A DNA stretch of 64,000 nt from Helicoverpa zea. Its lineage: Eukaryota; Arthropoda; Insecta; Lepidoptera; Noctuidae. This document shows positions 54,001 through 62,599 of the stretch, one piece after another; position 1 is the first letter of the stretch, and every line of letters begins with the position of its first letter. Position numbers and translations under genes: made by a program. The stretch is from positions 1,984,001-2,048,000 of the forward strand of contig NC_061479.1 of NCBI RefSeq assembly GCF_022581195.2, in the 5' to 3' direction. The notes under the pieces are model-generated. The model was given only the letters and a program-made list of their open reading frames with translations. It was not told where the DNA came from and did no database searches.

Positions 54001-57000
54001 TTCCAGTTAAAACTAAAATTATTAAGTCCAAGTTCTTATTTAGTGACTGGGCAACTCCTGGCATTCGTAAAAGTAGACAAAAGCTGTTTGAACTTTATGG
54101 TTTAAAGCCTTATAGCACCGATCCAAGTTTCCGTGATCATGTCTCAAAATATTCGAAAATATTTAAAAACGTTTGTAAACAGGCTAAATCTATTCATATT
54201 AGAAATAAAATAAAAAATTCTAAGGATAAAATAAAAACAACTTGGACAGTAATTAATAACGAAACAGGTAGGCGAAAAGTTCGCAAAACTGATTTTAGCC
54301 TAGAAACTCATAAAGGCCTCATCAACGGTAACCTTGAAGTAGCTCAAGAGTTTGAAGCATTCTTCACCAAAATACCTTTCGAAACTACAAAATCATTAAA
54401 TTCTTCAACCGCCGTAGCTATCGATTTACTCAAAACAAATGTAAAGCCATGCAGTTCAGTATTTAAATTTCAACATACCAGCCCCGAGGCTGTTGTTAAG
54501 GCCTTTAAAGATCTTAAAATAAAATCAACAGAAGATCTTTGGGGTATGTCTGTCAAGGTGTGTAGGTCAATTATTGAAACTATTGCACCCTATTTAGCTT
54601 ACATCTTTAATGTTAGCGTAGACCAAGGCGTGTTTCCTGATCTAATGAAACACAGTAAAGTAGTACCTTTATTTAAATCGGGAAATAGCAAAGAATCAAA
54701 CAACTATAGACCCGTTTCTGTTTTACCGGTTCTCAGCAAGGTATTCGAAAAGTTGATGCTTGCACAAATGTTGCGCCATTTCAATAAAAACTTCATTTTT
54801 CATAACGAACAATACGGTTTCACCAAAGGTCGCTGTACAACCGATGCTGGTGTAACTTTGATCAAGCACATCTTTAGGGCTTGGGAGGAAGCTGAAGACT
54901 CCATTGGAATTTTCTGCGATCTCTCAAAAGCGTTTGACTGTGTAAATCACGAAACGCTTTTGCAGAAGCTAGAGCATTACGGAATCAAAGATACATCCCT
55001 CCAGTTATTAAAATCGTATCTAAACGATCGGCAACTTAAAGTTCAAGTAAACGGCGTAAATTCACTGGGCTCAATGATGGCAATGGGCGTACCACAAGGT
55101 TCCATATTAGGTCCGTTCCTCTTTTTAGTTTATATTAATGATTTGCCCTATCTATTTGATAATCAACCTAGGATGGTGTTGTTTGCCGATGATACCTCTC
55201 TTATTTTTAACATTGATCGGCGTAGACGTAACCTAGACGACGTAAACAATTCCATTACCCAGGTTCAAAATTGGTTCAACGCAAATAACTTGGCCCTTAA
55301 TGAAAAAAAAACAAAATGCATTCGATTTTCATTGCCAAATGTAAAAAGTAGTGAATGTGACATAATACTCAATAGTCAAAAACTAGAATTTATAAATCAG
55401 ACAGTTTTCCTGGGAATCACTCTTGACAAAAAACTACAATGGGGACCCCACATAACATCTCTTGCGGGTCGTCTTAGCTCGGCCGCCTATGCTATTAGAA
55501 AGATGAGGCAGCTAGCGGACGTAGAAACAGCTAGACTGGTATATTTTAGTTACTTCCACAGCATCATGTCGTACGGCATTCTGCTGTGGGGACGAGCTGC
55601 TGACATTGAATGCATATTTATCTTACAAAAGCGAGCTGTCAGAGCTATGTACAACTTACGTGGTCGTGAATCTCTTAGGGAACTGTTTAAAAACATTAAT
55701 ATTATGACCGTGCCTTGCCAATTTATATATGAAAATATCATGTATGTTAGGAAAAACCTACATTTATTTGATAAAATATGTGATAGACATAATTATAACA
55801 CTCGAAATAAAAATAAAATAGCCATCCCGCAGTTTAGACTATCTAAAGTACATACATCTTTCATGGGATATTGTGTCAAATGTTATAATAAAATACCAGA
55901 CAACATTCTGGAACTAAATGACATGCGGTTTAAAACTCATATAAAAGCCACACTTTGTAAAAACGCTTATTATAAATTAGAAGATTATATTCAAGATAAA
56001 AATGCTTGGAAACATGCTGGTCCTGCTCCATAGGACGCACTGACAGTATCAAATTATTGCGAATTTAAAATTACACCCGCTAGTAAGATTGTGTTATTCT
56101 TTTGATTGTTTGTTTGTAACTTTGTACAAAAATATAAACTGATTTGTAAATGTGAACACCATGTAGCATTTTAACCTTTTTTTATTATTATTTATTCTCA
56201 TATCCTTTGTCTATTGTGATTCTACATGATCTTCGCATGTTATTATAGTATGTATCAATACATACAAACTGTAATACCTATTATTTTTAAAAAGAGTAAC
56301 CATGGAGTTTCTTGCCCGTTCTTCTCCATAGGAAGCTACTTTTGGAATGGGCAACTAGAATCAACTAGAATCAACTTTATTTATATTTTTTGACGTTCAT
56401 AAGTGCTTGTGAAAGCCTAAGTGAAATAAATGATTTGACTTTTGACTTTTTTTGAGATGATTGAAAAAAAAACTATTTTTTACCAACGAAGATTCTTGTT
56501 TTATATTTTTTTAATCCTGTACTAAAATTAAAAAAACGAAGATAAATCTGTTTGTCTGTCGTAATTTCACGCCAAAACAAAAGTTTAAAGCCTGAGAACT
56601 AAGGAACATCTTTTATCCATGTACGCGAATTAGTTCACTAAGTAACATGGGTTCAAGTCGTTGGAATAATAGTAGATTGGTCATATTAGTAGCAGAATGT
56701 CCGATATGGTTAAAACTGCCACTGCGATTCAATTTCTATTCAATTTTGTCATTGTTAACTTAGGAGAATCGGGCCCCTGTTTCGCAGCCAAAATATAATT
56801 GATTTTGTGTTGTTTAAAGCTTACCTATTGCATTCCGTGCTACCCCAAAATGAGAGGTGATCGTGGCCATCAAATTCCTCGATGATATTCATCCTGTCTT
56901 TATCATTCTCTCCAGTGTTGATTGTAAAACGTTCAGATACGGTGCCGTTTTTCTGAAATAAATAAATATCATAATGAGGATTTCTGCTTGTTTATTTGTA

Positions 57001-59564
57001 TCCTAAAAGTTTCGAAACGAAAACTAAAATGCGAGTTGTTGTCTGAATTTTATAGAACCGACGTACCTGTCCGTAAAGTAATTCCCTCATAAAACTGATA
57101 AACCCACTGTTGGTAACTAAGAAGTAATAAAATAAACTTACCGTAACAAGAAGACCAAACTTCTCGAACTTTAGCTGCCCTCCAAGACTTAGGACGGGTT
57201 TCGCAGTGTCTATTATGCTGTCGTCGTACCCCCAAAGGAACCTGGATAAAAACAAACACTTTATATTAATAGCTCCATGTGGCACACTGGTTCTCAGCTG
57301 CGTGCGGTTAGACTGGGAGCCGACCCTAACTTAGTTGGGAAAGTCGGGACCATCAGTATGACAATGCAGCTCGATGACCATTGCTCCAACCACAGAAAAG
57401 TATAGGCCATAGAAAAATGTATATTCTAGCAAATACATAATGGCGTCGACGGCCGATTACGGCCACGGTGGCTGTTCTCATTTAAGGAGATCAGCCAGCT
57501 GCGCAGGACATATTATAGTGCTCGAGCATTTGCGCAGACACAGGTGCACTCCCTATTCCTTCACTCTCATAACCCGATGGGACGGCAATCCGACACGACT
57601 GGAAAGAGATCAGGCGCAGGACCGACATTTAGTGCTCTCCGATGCACGGGTGAATCAATTGGGCTGCTTTGTGAAAGTTTAAGAAAACCCACAAAACGAT
57701 TTCGGCCCGACCCGGGAATCGAACCCGAGACCTCGAGCACAGCAGCCACACTTGCAACCACTAGACCAACGAGGCAGTTACAAGTAGATACTAGAAGCTA
57801 GAAGTATCTAGCTCCACTCCAAAATTCTTGGGTAAATAAAATAGTAAGTGTATCATGATCAGGCATCATGTAATGTGAAGGAATGAGGATCATGTATAAG
57901 AAAGCTCTTGAAAACGAACGGGTACATGTAGTTATTGACTAGGTTTCCAAAGCGGCCGACTAAAAGTTTGCAGTGTGCTCATACTCGAAGTCTATGGAAA
58001 ACTCCTAGAAAGGTCTCACCTGTGCACCGGAAGCGTCAGGAAGGCCTCAGGATGATTGGCCCAGTTCATGGCAGAACTCAGAGTAATCTGAGCGAAACTA
58101 CTTAAATCCATGCTCACGGCTTTCGAGATTACACCCTGAAACAGAAGTTTAGCGTTTACAAAAATATAGGGAAATTACAGAACTACAAAGCCACGTGAAT
58201 CGGTCGATCATAAGGTTAAGCAACGCTTGGTACGGTCGGTCCGTGGTGCCCATCTTGTCATAACGAGATCTTCCATGTTTCGGAAGGCTCGATAAACTGT
58301 AGGTCCCGGCTGCCATTTGAACATCTTTGGCAGTCGTAACGAGTAGTCAGGAGCCATTAAGTCTGACAACTAGTCTTAGCAACTTGGCAAATTATTTTTT
58401 TAGAAAATTTGTCATTTACAATTATCCTGTCCTGTAGAAGTATAGACCTTCTTATCGAGTGAGCTGCGGGTTTAATCACCTAACAAGTCCTAGTGTCAGA
58501 GTTTTCTCAAATCCGCCTGACGGCCTTTGACGTGGAATTGTAACAACGACTGCTACTGAGTAGCATTCGGGGACGCCGGCGACACGTGCCCTCCCAAACA
58601 CGGGGGTGTAACATTATTTTTGCATGTAAAATGGCCGAACCGATTTCGATGAAGTTTCGTTTCTCGACCACCAGGACGTGGGTAAGACAGCGTGAAATTA
58701 GTAGTGTTTTTTATGTAATAAAAACTTTCATATCGTGTGTTATTTTCGCGAACAACGCAGCTGATAAGATAGGCTATATATTGCTCAGTAAAAATTACAA
58801 TAAGTATATAAGTGAGTACACAATATCTAGAATAAATTATCCTTGTTACTTAAAACCTGTCATTTGAACATCTTTGGCAGTCGTTACGGGTAGTCAGAAG
58901 CCAGTAAGTCTGACGCCAACCAAGGTGTGTTGGGTTGCCCGGGTAACTAGGTTGAGGGGGTCAGACAGGCAGTCGCTTCTTGTAAAGCACTGGTACCTAC
59001 TCAGCTGCATATACCCCTTGGTTAGACACCAAGGGGTATCGGGTTGCCCGAGTTACTGAGGTTGCAAGAGTATTCCAAAAACGTTCTAGTATCGACCCTG
59101 GTACACAAATAGCTTTAGAAGGAACATGGTGGGTGTTAGTCAGTAAGAGTCTAACACTCCCTCACGCTGCACCCACAGCGGGAGGGGTCATTTAATAGCA
59201 TCCATCTAGAAAGAATACTTTTTTTTTAATGATGGCAAAAATCATCCAATGACCCCTCCCGCTGTGGGTTAGCAGCGGTGAGGGAGTGTCGGACTTTTAC
59301 TGACTAAAAATCCACCATGTTCCGTCGTAGGCCTTTTATGTACCAGGGCCGCGGTAACTCTTTCGAACAGTCCCGCAGCCCCGGCGGGATCTAGAAAGAC
59401 TAGGCAAATAAAGACTAAAACTTACCAATAAAGGCAGGTTTGGCACAACAACTCGGTCAAAATGCGCGCCATTACTCTTATCAGCTAAGAATTGAAAATG
59501 ATTTCTCTCTTGAAAACTTAGTTTGTCCCCGTTGAATTGTATGTTCACTCGCTCTAACTGTTGT
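44817..59564 (-). CDS. CD36-family class B scavenger receptor, 5' exons missing
   Basis: Membrane receptor of the CD36/SCARB family, which in insects binds or transports lipids such as carotenoids, sterols or odorant lipids. Exons (5' to 3'): 59426-59564, 58020-58135, 57142-57241, 56825-56952, 51671-51791, 50793-50943, 46670-46820, 45369-45465, 44817-45035. All junctions are GT/AG and in phase, giving about 406 residues. Signatures are LTLPVHRFLWGYDD, STECNSIEASDGSIFPP, FYPNLCRR, the disulfide cluster CYCEIDTATCPPRGVINVTDC, PALVSFPHFYLADPRL and LDQGLILPVAWIEM. The second membrane helix (AAQLGLTVICVVAFIGSGIC) and a short cytosolic tail close the protein. Family members are about 500 aa, so about 100 N-terminal residues, with the first helix, are not in the model. 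The first listed exon starts mid-codon after an acceptor. Whether it is an SNMP or another scavenger-receptor class is not decided, though the spacing fits a general scavenger receptor. Confidence 0.9.
45629..46395 (+). mobile_element. SINE: tRNA-like head A with body 1, split by a MITE
   Basis: gtcgtggtggcctagtgggt, box-B-like AGTTTGATCCC, ctaagtaaatcttagacaca and body 1 run to ggaagccgaccccaacat. A GGGCCC MITE then intervenes, and ggttgggaaaaggctcggag with gatgatgatg completes the SINE after it. It lies in the receptor intron between 45465 and 46670. Confidence 0.88.
45984..46368. mobile_element. Palindromic MITE (GGGCCCGATTCT family), nested in a SINE
   Basis: AGGGCCCGATTCTCCTAATT at the left and CTTAGGAGAATCGGGCCC at the right. 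The uninterrupted SINE copies read aaccccaacatagttgggaa here, so the insertion lies between cat and agttggg. A 2-bp AT duplication is possible. Confidence 0.82.
46955..47226 (+). repeat. Lepidopteran dispersed repeat (ccggccaagtgcgagtcgg)
   Basis: ccggccaagtgcgagtcgga, cgaagggttccgtaccagaa, then a GGAC tetranucleotide run (47155-47170), and gggtcccgttttaccctttg with ggtacggaaccct at the end. The first and last blocks are inverted versions of each other (ggttccgtacc and ggtacggaacc). Intronic in the receptor gene. Confidence 0.75.
47700..47910 (+). repeat. SINE body-1 fragment, diverged
   Basis: aatcagaagccagaaagtct, ggtagtcgctccaagcaaaa, ggtactcaaacagattcggt and ggaagccaacaccaacatag occur in order. 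Confidence 0.6.
48025..48370. mobile_element. GC-rich palindromic MITE
   Basis: CCACATTAGGCGTGCGTGAT with cctcgggcgtgtgagtagcg at the left returns inverted at 48305-48370. About 85-nt arms enclose a CG-rich centre (gcgcgccgcgagcgcgctgc). The 112-codon frame across it is a by-product of CG repeats. It is strikingly richer in CpG than the surrounding intron. Confidence 0.82.
48373..49370. other. Receptor intron 6, nothing coding recognised
   Basis: The 139-codon frame on + at 48365-48784 has no domain and begins in the palindrome end. No other structure seen. Confidence 0.4.
49375..49530 (+). repeat. Dispersed repeat D, copy 4
   Basis: ggaccgcggccctggtacac, aaaggcctatgacggaacac, agtaagagtctgacactccc and gaggggtcatttgatgattt make this one of the longest copies. 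Confidence 0.7.
49531..50790. other. Receptor intron 6, AT-rich
   Basis: No exon, repeat boundary or RNA gene supported up to the exon at 50793. Confidence 0.4.
51158..51380. mobile_element. 223-bp inverted-repeat MITE, copy 3
   Basis: Same length and ends as the other two copies, with TATA on the left and TTATA on the right. In the receptor intron between 50943 and 51671. Confidence 0.9.
51845..51970 (+). repeat. Dispersed repeat D, copy 5, with poly-G
   Basis: ttcgaaagagttaccaccgc, gtagtaggcctttta-like, agtaaaagtctgacactccc and a run of about 13 G at 51956-51968 where other copies have cagcgggagggg. The run may be a slippage expansion or a sequencing artefact. Confidence 0.65.
52575..52690 (+). 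repeat. SINE body-1 fragment into which the LINE inserted
   Basis: gccc-ggaaactgagttgagg, aggtcaggtaggcagtcgct, gactggaagactacaacgta and agttgggaaaaggcgaggta, then the LINE begins. A gagatgatt remnant after the LINE (56452) fits the SINE's (gatgat) tail. Confidence 0.65.
52690..53075 (+). CDS. LINE upstream open frame, possible ORF1 end
   Basis: The frame open to TAA 53073-53075 overlaps the ORF2 frame by a few codons. It contains GAVSVPGSCRHTIAMLIAYN, a Thr run (STTTTTTNN) and ENTPDINNLN at the end. No zinc knuckle or known ORF1 domain is seen. It could be a remnant of ORF1 or part of a single ORF read by frameshift. Confidence 0.4.
53064..56033 (+). CDS. LINE ORF2: AP endonuclease and reverse transcriptase
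   Basis: The frame is open from just after a stop at 53061-53063 to 56033 (about 989 codons). Endonuclease motifs in order are KLFNQNIQS (motif-I Asn), DVICITEHWL (Glu), CVYRPPQHQN, VIICGDFNINIL and LPSDHSGQVV. RT motifs follow: NNYRPVSVLPVLSKVFEKLM, EQYGFTKGRCTTDAG, IGIFCDLSKAFDCVNHETLL, GVPQGSILGPFLFLVYINDL and MVLFADDTSLIF (catalytic FADD), then FLGITLDKKLQWGPHI and SYFHSIMSYGILLWG. The first ATG is 53364, but that start would remove the motif-I Asn and the Glu. True initiation is therefore upstream without an ATG, or by frameshift from the upstream frame ending at 53073, or by reinitiation. The protein looks otherwise intact. Confidence 0.9.
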   Translation, partial: FKLIIKTTEDIPVFNNFKDSSKLSSGDLVSCKKHKSEQHILKLFNQNIQSCSSKLLEIELVLEQTKFDVICITEHWLKDYQVESINFENYSVASYFSRKSMIHGGSLILVKNPIKYKVRKDIVDMSVEHNIELSCVELDKHVLVCVYRPPQHQNLCVFDSVMEDVLKKVSSSSKSVIICGDFNINILESNIVSSSFLNLLKSFNRRNVFEEPTRITPTTATCIDNVFCSCEYLHKEIVNYLPSDHSGQVVTFRTNSPPEKTQIKFREYTLKKIDKFNQTLGDKLCAHSLNLKNSSDIYADFFSILNKQFKLAFPVKTKIIKSKFLFSDWATPGIRKSRQKLFELYGLKPYSTDPSFRDHVSKYSKIFKNVCKQAKSIHIRNKIKNSKDKIKTTWTVINNETGRRKVRKTDFSLETHKGLINGNLEVAQEFEAFFTKIPFETTKSLNSSTAVAIDLLKTNVKPCSSVFKFQHTSPEAVVKAFKDLKIKSTEDLWGMSVKVCRSIIETIAPYLAYIFNVSVDQGVFPDLMKHSKVVPLFKSGNSKESNNYRPVSVLPVLSKVFEKLMLAQMLRHFNKNFIFHNEQYGFTKGRCTTDAGVTLIKHIFRAWEEAEDSIGIFCDLSKAFDCVNHETLLQKLEHYGIKDTSLQLLKSYLNDRQLKVQVNGVNSLGSMMAMGVPQGSILGPFLFLVYINDLPYLFDNQPRMVLFADDTSLIFNIDRRRRNLDDVNNSITQVQNWFNANNLALNEKKTKCIRFSLPNVKSSECDIILNSQKLEFINQTVFLGITLDKKLQWGPHITSLAGRLSSAAYAIRKMRQLADVETARLVYFSYFHSIMSYGILLWGRAADIECIFILQKRAVRAMYNLRGRESLRELFKNINIMTVPCQFIYENIMYVRKNLHLFDKICDRHNYNTRNKNKIAIPQFRLSKVHTSFMGYCVKCYNKIPDNILELNDMRFKTHIKATLCKNAYYKLEDYIQDKNAWKHAGPAP
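56675..56777. repeat. GGGCCC-family MITE, right half only
   Basis: gattggtcatattagtagca, gaatgtccgatatggttaaa and acttaggagaatcgggcccc match the right arm of the copies at 6266 and 45984. The left arm is missing. Confidence 0.65.
57440..57780 (-). mobile_element. SINE B, complete
   Basis: On -, the element starts TAACTGCCTCGTTGGTCTAG with box A (TGGTCTAGTGGTTG) and has box B GGTTCGATTCC 45 nt on. Then come cgggtcgggccgaaatcg, ttaaactttcacaaagcagc, the ccgatgcacgg complement, gacgactgg-type and cctgatctctttccagtcgt blocks, ending gagaacagccaccgtggccg. Pol III type-2 promoter parts mark it as a tRNA-derived SINE. It lies in the receptor intron between exons 2 and 3 of the model. Confidence 0.85.
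58189..58395 (+). mobile_element. SINE: 5S-rRNA-like head joined to body 1
   Basis: gaatcggtcgatcataaggt, taagcaacgcttggtacggt and cggtccgtggtgcccatctt keep the 5S-like order, though the box C has lost gggtga. Then come cttccatgtttcggaaggct, cgataaactgtaggtcccgg and ctttggcagtcgtaacgagt from body 1. Confidence 0.8.
58455..58608. repeat. Dispersed repeat E, copy 2
   Basis: Matches 7825-7985 (cttatcgagtgagctgcggg, tttaatcacctaacaagtcc, gtggaattgtaacaacgact, ggggacgccggcgacacgtg). Confidence 0.7.
58855..59060 (+). repeat. SINE body-1 fragment, with duplicated piece
   Basis: catttgaacatctttggcag, gtcagaagccagtaagtctg, ggttgcccgggtaactaggt and gcagtcgcttcttgtaaagc. A second accaaggggtatcgggttgc piece follows at 59028-59050. 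Confidence 0.68.
59092..59397. repeat. Two repeat D copies in inverted orientation
   Basis: Copy on + at 59092-59200 (cctggtacacaaatagcttt, agtaagagtctaacactccc, cacagcgggaggggtcattt). Inverted copy at 59226-59397 (aatgacccctcccgctgtgg, gagggagtgtcggactttta, ccagggccgcggtaactctt). Together they could fold back on each other. Confidence 0.72.
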
Positions 59565-59674
59565 CTGAAACAAGAAAAATAAAAATGTTTGGTGTTAAAT
59601 AGAAAAATCCGTAAAGCTGAAACGGAGCTAAATGGTTCCTTATAAAGAGACCGTTTTCAAAAGTCCCTAGGACA

Positions 59675-59810
59675 TCATCCTCCGAGCCTTTTTCCCAATT
59701 ATGTTGGGGTCGGCTTCCAGTCTAACCGGCTGCAGCTGAGTACCAGTGCTTTACAAGGAGCGAGTGCCCTAACCTGACCCCCTCAACCCGGGCAACCCAA
59801 TAACAATGAC
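59675..59810 (-). repeat. SINE body-1 fragment
   Basis: catcatcctccgagcctttt, ttatgttggggtcggcttcc, agtctaaccggctgcagctg and gtaccagtgctttacaagga are body 1 in complement, lying just upstream of the first receptor exon in the model. Confidence 0.72.
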
Positions 59811-60254
59811 AGGGGTTGCAAATCAAAAGGTCGCGTGCTCATGGTGGCATGTAGATAAATAATTCAGGTACCTTATTATTTTGTATCCAAAGTCATTACA
59901 ATTAAAATGATGTATAAATAAGTAGTTAATGAACCTAAGTCCCGGAACCTTCTTCTTGTATCTGAATAAAATAGAGACTACAGAGGATAGAAATAAAGAT
60001 TCACGAAGATTCGAGAAACGTTCTTATATTGCAGATTTTAGGAATAAAGGTGTTGGTTGCTATCTGCCGACTACAACTGCCGACCGCACTTGCAACGACT
60101 GCATGAAATCGGTCGACATCTGAGGGCGACTGCACGTGCTGCTGCCGCTCCGATCCAAAACGGTTTCATGTACATACATACAAACCAGTAGGGCAGCTTA
60201 TTTACATATTTTTTAAGAATTTGGTACATAAGCCAAAAAAAAGGCCAAGAAAAA

Positions 60255-60640
60255 GTCGTGGTGGCCTAGTTAAAGGACCAACCTCTCAAGTATGAGGGCG
60301 CGGGTTCCATCCCAGGTCAGGCAAGTACCAATGCAGTTGCATTTTTTTCTAAGTTTGTATGTACTTTCTAAGTATATCTTAGACACCATTGGCTGTGTTT
60401 CGGATGGCACGTTAAACTGTATGTCCCGGCTGTCATTGAACATCCTTGGCAGTCGTTACGGGTAGTCAGAAGCCAGTAAGTCTGACACCAGTCTAACCAA
60501 GGGGTATCGGGTTGCCCGGGAAACTGGGTTGAGGAGGTCAGATAGGCAGTCGCTTCTTGTAAAGTACTGGTACTCAGCTGAATCCGGTTAGACTGGAAGC
60601 CGACCCCAACATGATTGGGAAAAGGCTCGGAGGATGATGA
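60255..60640 (+). mobile_element. SINE: tRNA-like head A with body 1
   Basis: gtcgtggtggcctagttaaa (box A region shortened), GGTTCCATCCC at the box-B place, caagtaccaatgcagttg, ctaagtatatcttagacacc, ttcggatggcacgttaaact and all of body 1 to ggctcggaggatgatgat. It is flanked by the target TTGGTACAT (left 60221-60229, right 60641-60649). Confidence 0.88.
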
Positions 60641-60649
60641 TTGGTACAT

Positions 60650-61020
60650 GATGATGATGATGATGTCCTCCTAGCCGATTATCGGCTACGGCGGCTGTTC
60701 TCATGTAAGGAGATTAGCCAACTGCGCAGGACATATTATAGTGCACAAGCATTTGCGCAGACACAGGTGCACTCCCTATTCCTTCACTCTCATAGCCCGA
60801 TGGGACGGCAATCCGACACGACCGGAAAGAGATCAGGCGCAGGACCGACATTTACGTGCTCTCCGATGCACGGGTGAATCAATCACCAACTTCCAGGCTT
60901 CGGGCTGCTTTGTGAGTCTTCTAAAACCCACAAAGCGATTTCGGCCCGACTCGGGAATCGAACCCGAGACCTCGTGCTCAGCAGCCACACTTGCGACAAC
61001 TAGACCAACGAGGCAGTTGA
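60650..61020 (-). mobile_element. SINE B inserted at the same target
   Basis: On -, it starts aactgcctcgttggtctagt, with box B GGTTCGATTCC, cgagtcgggccgaaatcgct, cacaaagcagcccgaagc, and the body to ggctaggaggac, ending in (ATC)n. It begins immediately after TTGGTACAT (60641-60649) and is followed at 61028 by TTGGTACATAAGCC. Confidence 0.88.
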
Positions 61021-61041
61021 TTTGTGATTGGTACATAAGCC

Positions 61042-61350
61042 ACTGAAGGTTCACCATTTCTGCACTCCACAAAAAAGTCGCTTTATATATTTAGGGAGTA
61101 CCTATCCTTAGTACGTACTAAAAATAACCAATATATCGTTATTTCGAGTGTTATTGGAGATAATAGACTGCCGAATATAATGTTTGTTATAGCAGCCATA
61201 AATTTGATCATCTGTGGGGGTATATTGCGTGGCGGGAGGCCGAATTTATTGATTATAAGAATTGTTTCAGACTAGCGTTTTATACGCGCGTATACCAAGA
61301 TATGAGAATCTTTTGCTAAAAACGCAAGGTTTACGCGGCGTTTAAAAGTA
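61042..61350. other. Upstream flank, nothing recognised
   Basis: AT-rich sequence with no identified exon of the receptor or other gene. Confidence 0.35.
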
Positions 61351-61371
61351 AGTAATGCCCTATTACCAATT

Positions 61372-61392
61372 GAATGTATGTATGTATGTATG
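61372..61392 (+). repeat. Short (ATGT)n microsatellite
   Basis: About five ATGT units. Confidence 0.8.
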
Positions 61393-61499
61393 TCTCAGGG
61401 TGGTTCTATGTCTATATGTATCTCTGATGGCTAAATTTAAAAAAAAACAACCGCACGATATAAATACTCGTCTAAAATATGCCTTACTAGGCTTCTTCT

Positions 61500-61640
61500 A
61501 CAGCCTTACTTATAAACGTGAATTAAAAAATAACTGCCTGTTAGTTAAGACGTGCTTAAGCAACGTTTATAAGTAAGAATTTTCTTAAACAGCCCTTAAG
61601 TATTACTTATTATTTAATTCACGTTTCTAAGTAAGGCTGT
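61500..61640. mobile_element. 141-bp foldback element
   Basis: ACAGCCTTACTTATAAACGT at the left returns inverted as ACGTTTCTAAGTAAGGCTGT at the right, extended by gaattaaa and tttaattc. A second internal pair (gtttataagtaag, aagtattactta) lies in the centre. No coding. Confidence 0.78.
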
Positions 61641-61784
61641 TATATTTTTGCAGTCTTAATAACTATAGTCGAAAGGAGTTCCAATTATTATCATAAAAAC
61701 TAATTGATTTCTGTTTAACCCAGTCTTAATTAAAAACGTGAGTATCCTTGCATTTTTCATATATTCAGTTTGACCTCCACTTTA

Positions 61785-61985
61785 ACCTGATGCAGCTGAG
61801 TAGCTGTGTTTTAGAAAGACCGATCTCCTACACCTAGTTTCCCGGGCAATCCAATACCCCTTGGTAAGACTGGTTGTCAAGCTTTCAGACTTCTGACAAC
61901 CCGTAACGACTGCCAAAGATGTCCAAATGACAGCCAATACCCACCAATTTAACGTGCCTTGCGAAACACGGAAGACACGTTAAGC
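61785..61985 (-). repeat. SINE body-1 copy
   Basis: ctgatgcagctgagtagctg, gtttcccgggcaatccaata, ccccttggtaagactggttg, taacgactgccaaagatgtc and acgtgccttgcgaaacacgg are body 1 in complement. The head end near 61990 is not typed. Confidence 0.72.
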
Positions 61986-62229
61986 TTAATTACCATCTAG
62001 ACAGATAACTAGGTATAATGTTTACATCCAGTAATTTGTGTTATCATGTAGTTTATACTTTGAATTCGTGACGTCACCAGACTAGACACTGACGCTTTAC
62101 CTAGGACAGACTTTAAAATTGACGTAATGACGTGCACCTTACCTAATACGTAGGTATGCGTATTGTTTACCAAGTGTTGCAAAAATGAAGCCTTAAAACC
62201 CATCATCGGTCCAGCCTCATCATCATATC

Positions 62230-62395
62230 ATCTTCTGCCTTTTTATCGTCCCACTGCTGGGCTGCGGCCTCCTCTCACACGGAGAAGGATTGAGCGTTAA
62301 TAACCATGCTTGCTCAATGCGGGTTGCTGATTTCAGACTTTATAGTCCAGGTTTCCTCAAGATGTTTTCCTTGACCTTACTTTGCCTTAATCCCA
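62230..62395 (-). repeat. SINE body-2 fragment with tail
   Basis: ccagcctcatcatcatatca, gcctttttatcgtcccactg, ctgggctgcggcctcctctc, acggagaaggattgagcgtt and gcgggttgctgatttcagac match body 2 in complement. Confidence 0.72.
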
Positions 62396-62424
62396 TTAAA
62401 TAACTCCCTTTCCGATTTATGGAT

Positions 62425-62560
62425 ATTTATGAGGTATTGGGTTCCCCAGGTAACTGAGTTGAGGAGGTCAGATAGGCACACTGGTACTCATCTGCATCTA
62501 GTTAGACTGGAAGCCGACCCCAAAATAGTTGTCAAAAGACTAGGCAGATGATGAGTTTTA
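62425..62560 (+). repeat. SINE body-1 fragment
   Basis: gaggtattgggttccccagg, ttgaggaggtcagataggca, ctagttagactggaagccga and gactaggcagatgatga. Confidence 0.68.
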
Positions 62561-62599
62561 TGAACAAAAATGACACTAAAGAATTTGGAAATGTAGTGG

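Larger units (their letters stand above)
52690..56450 (+). mobile_element. LINE (jockey/CR1-group-like), nearly complete, 5' part short
   Basis: About 3.75 kb on +, in the 5.0-kb receptor intron 51792-56824 (antisense to that gene). It has an upstream open frame to 53073, an endonuclease/RT ORF2 (53064-56033) without lesions, and a 3' UTR of about 415 bp ending agtgaaataaatgatttgac and ttttgactt repeats. ORF1 is short, so the element is 5'-truncated or has a divergent ORF1. A truncated relative is at 29125-29210. Clade uncertain. Confidence 0.88.

Noticed and set aside
62009..62206. Missing receptor exon on - ending in a GTAAG donor
   Set aside because: The translated sequence has no CD36-family motif, hydrophobic helix or compatible phase evidence.
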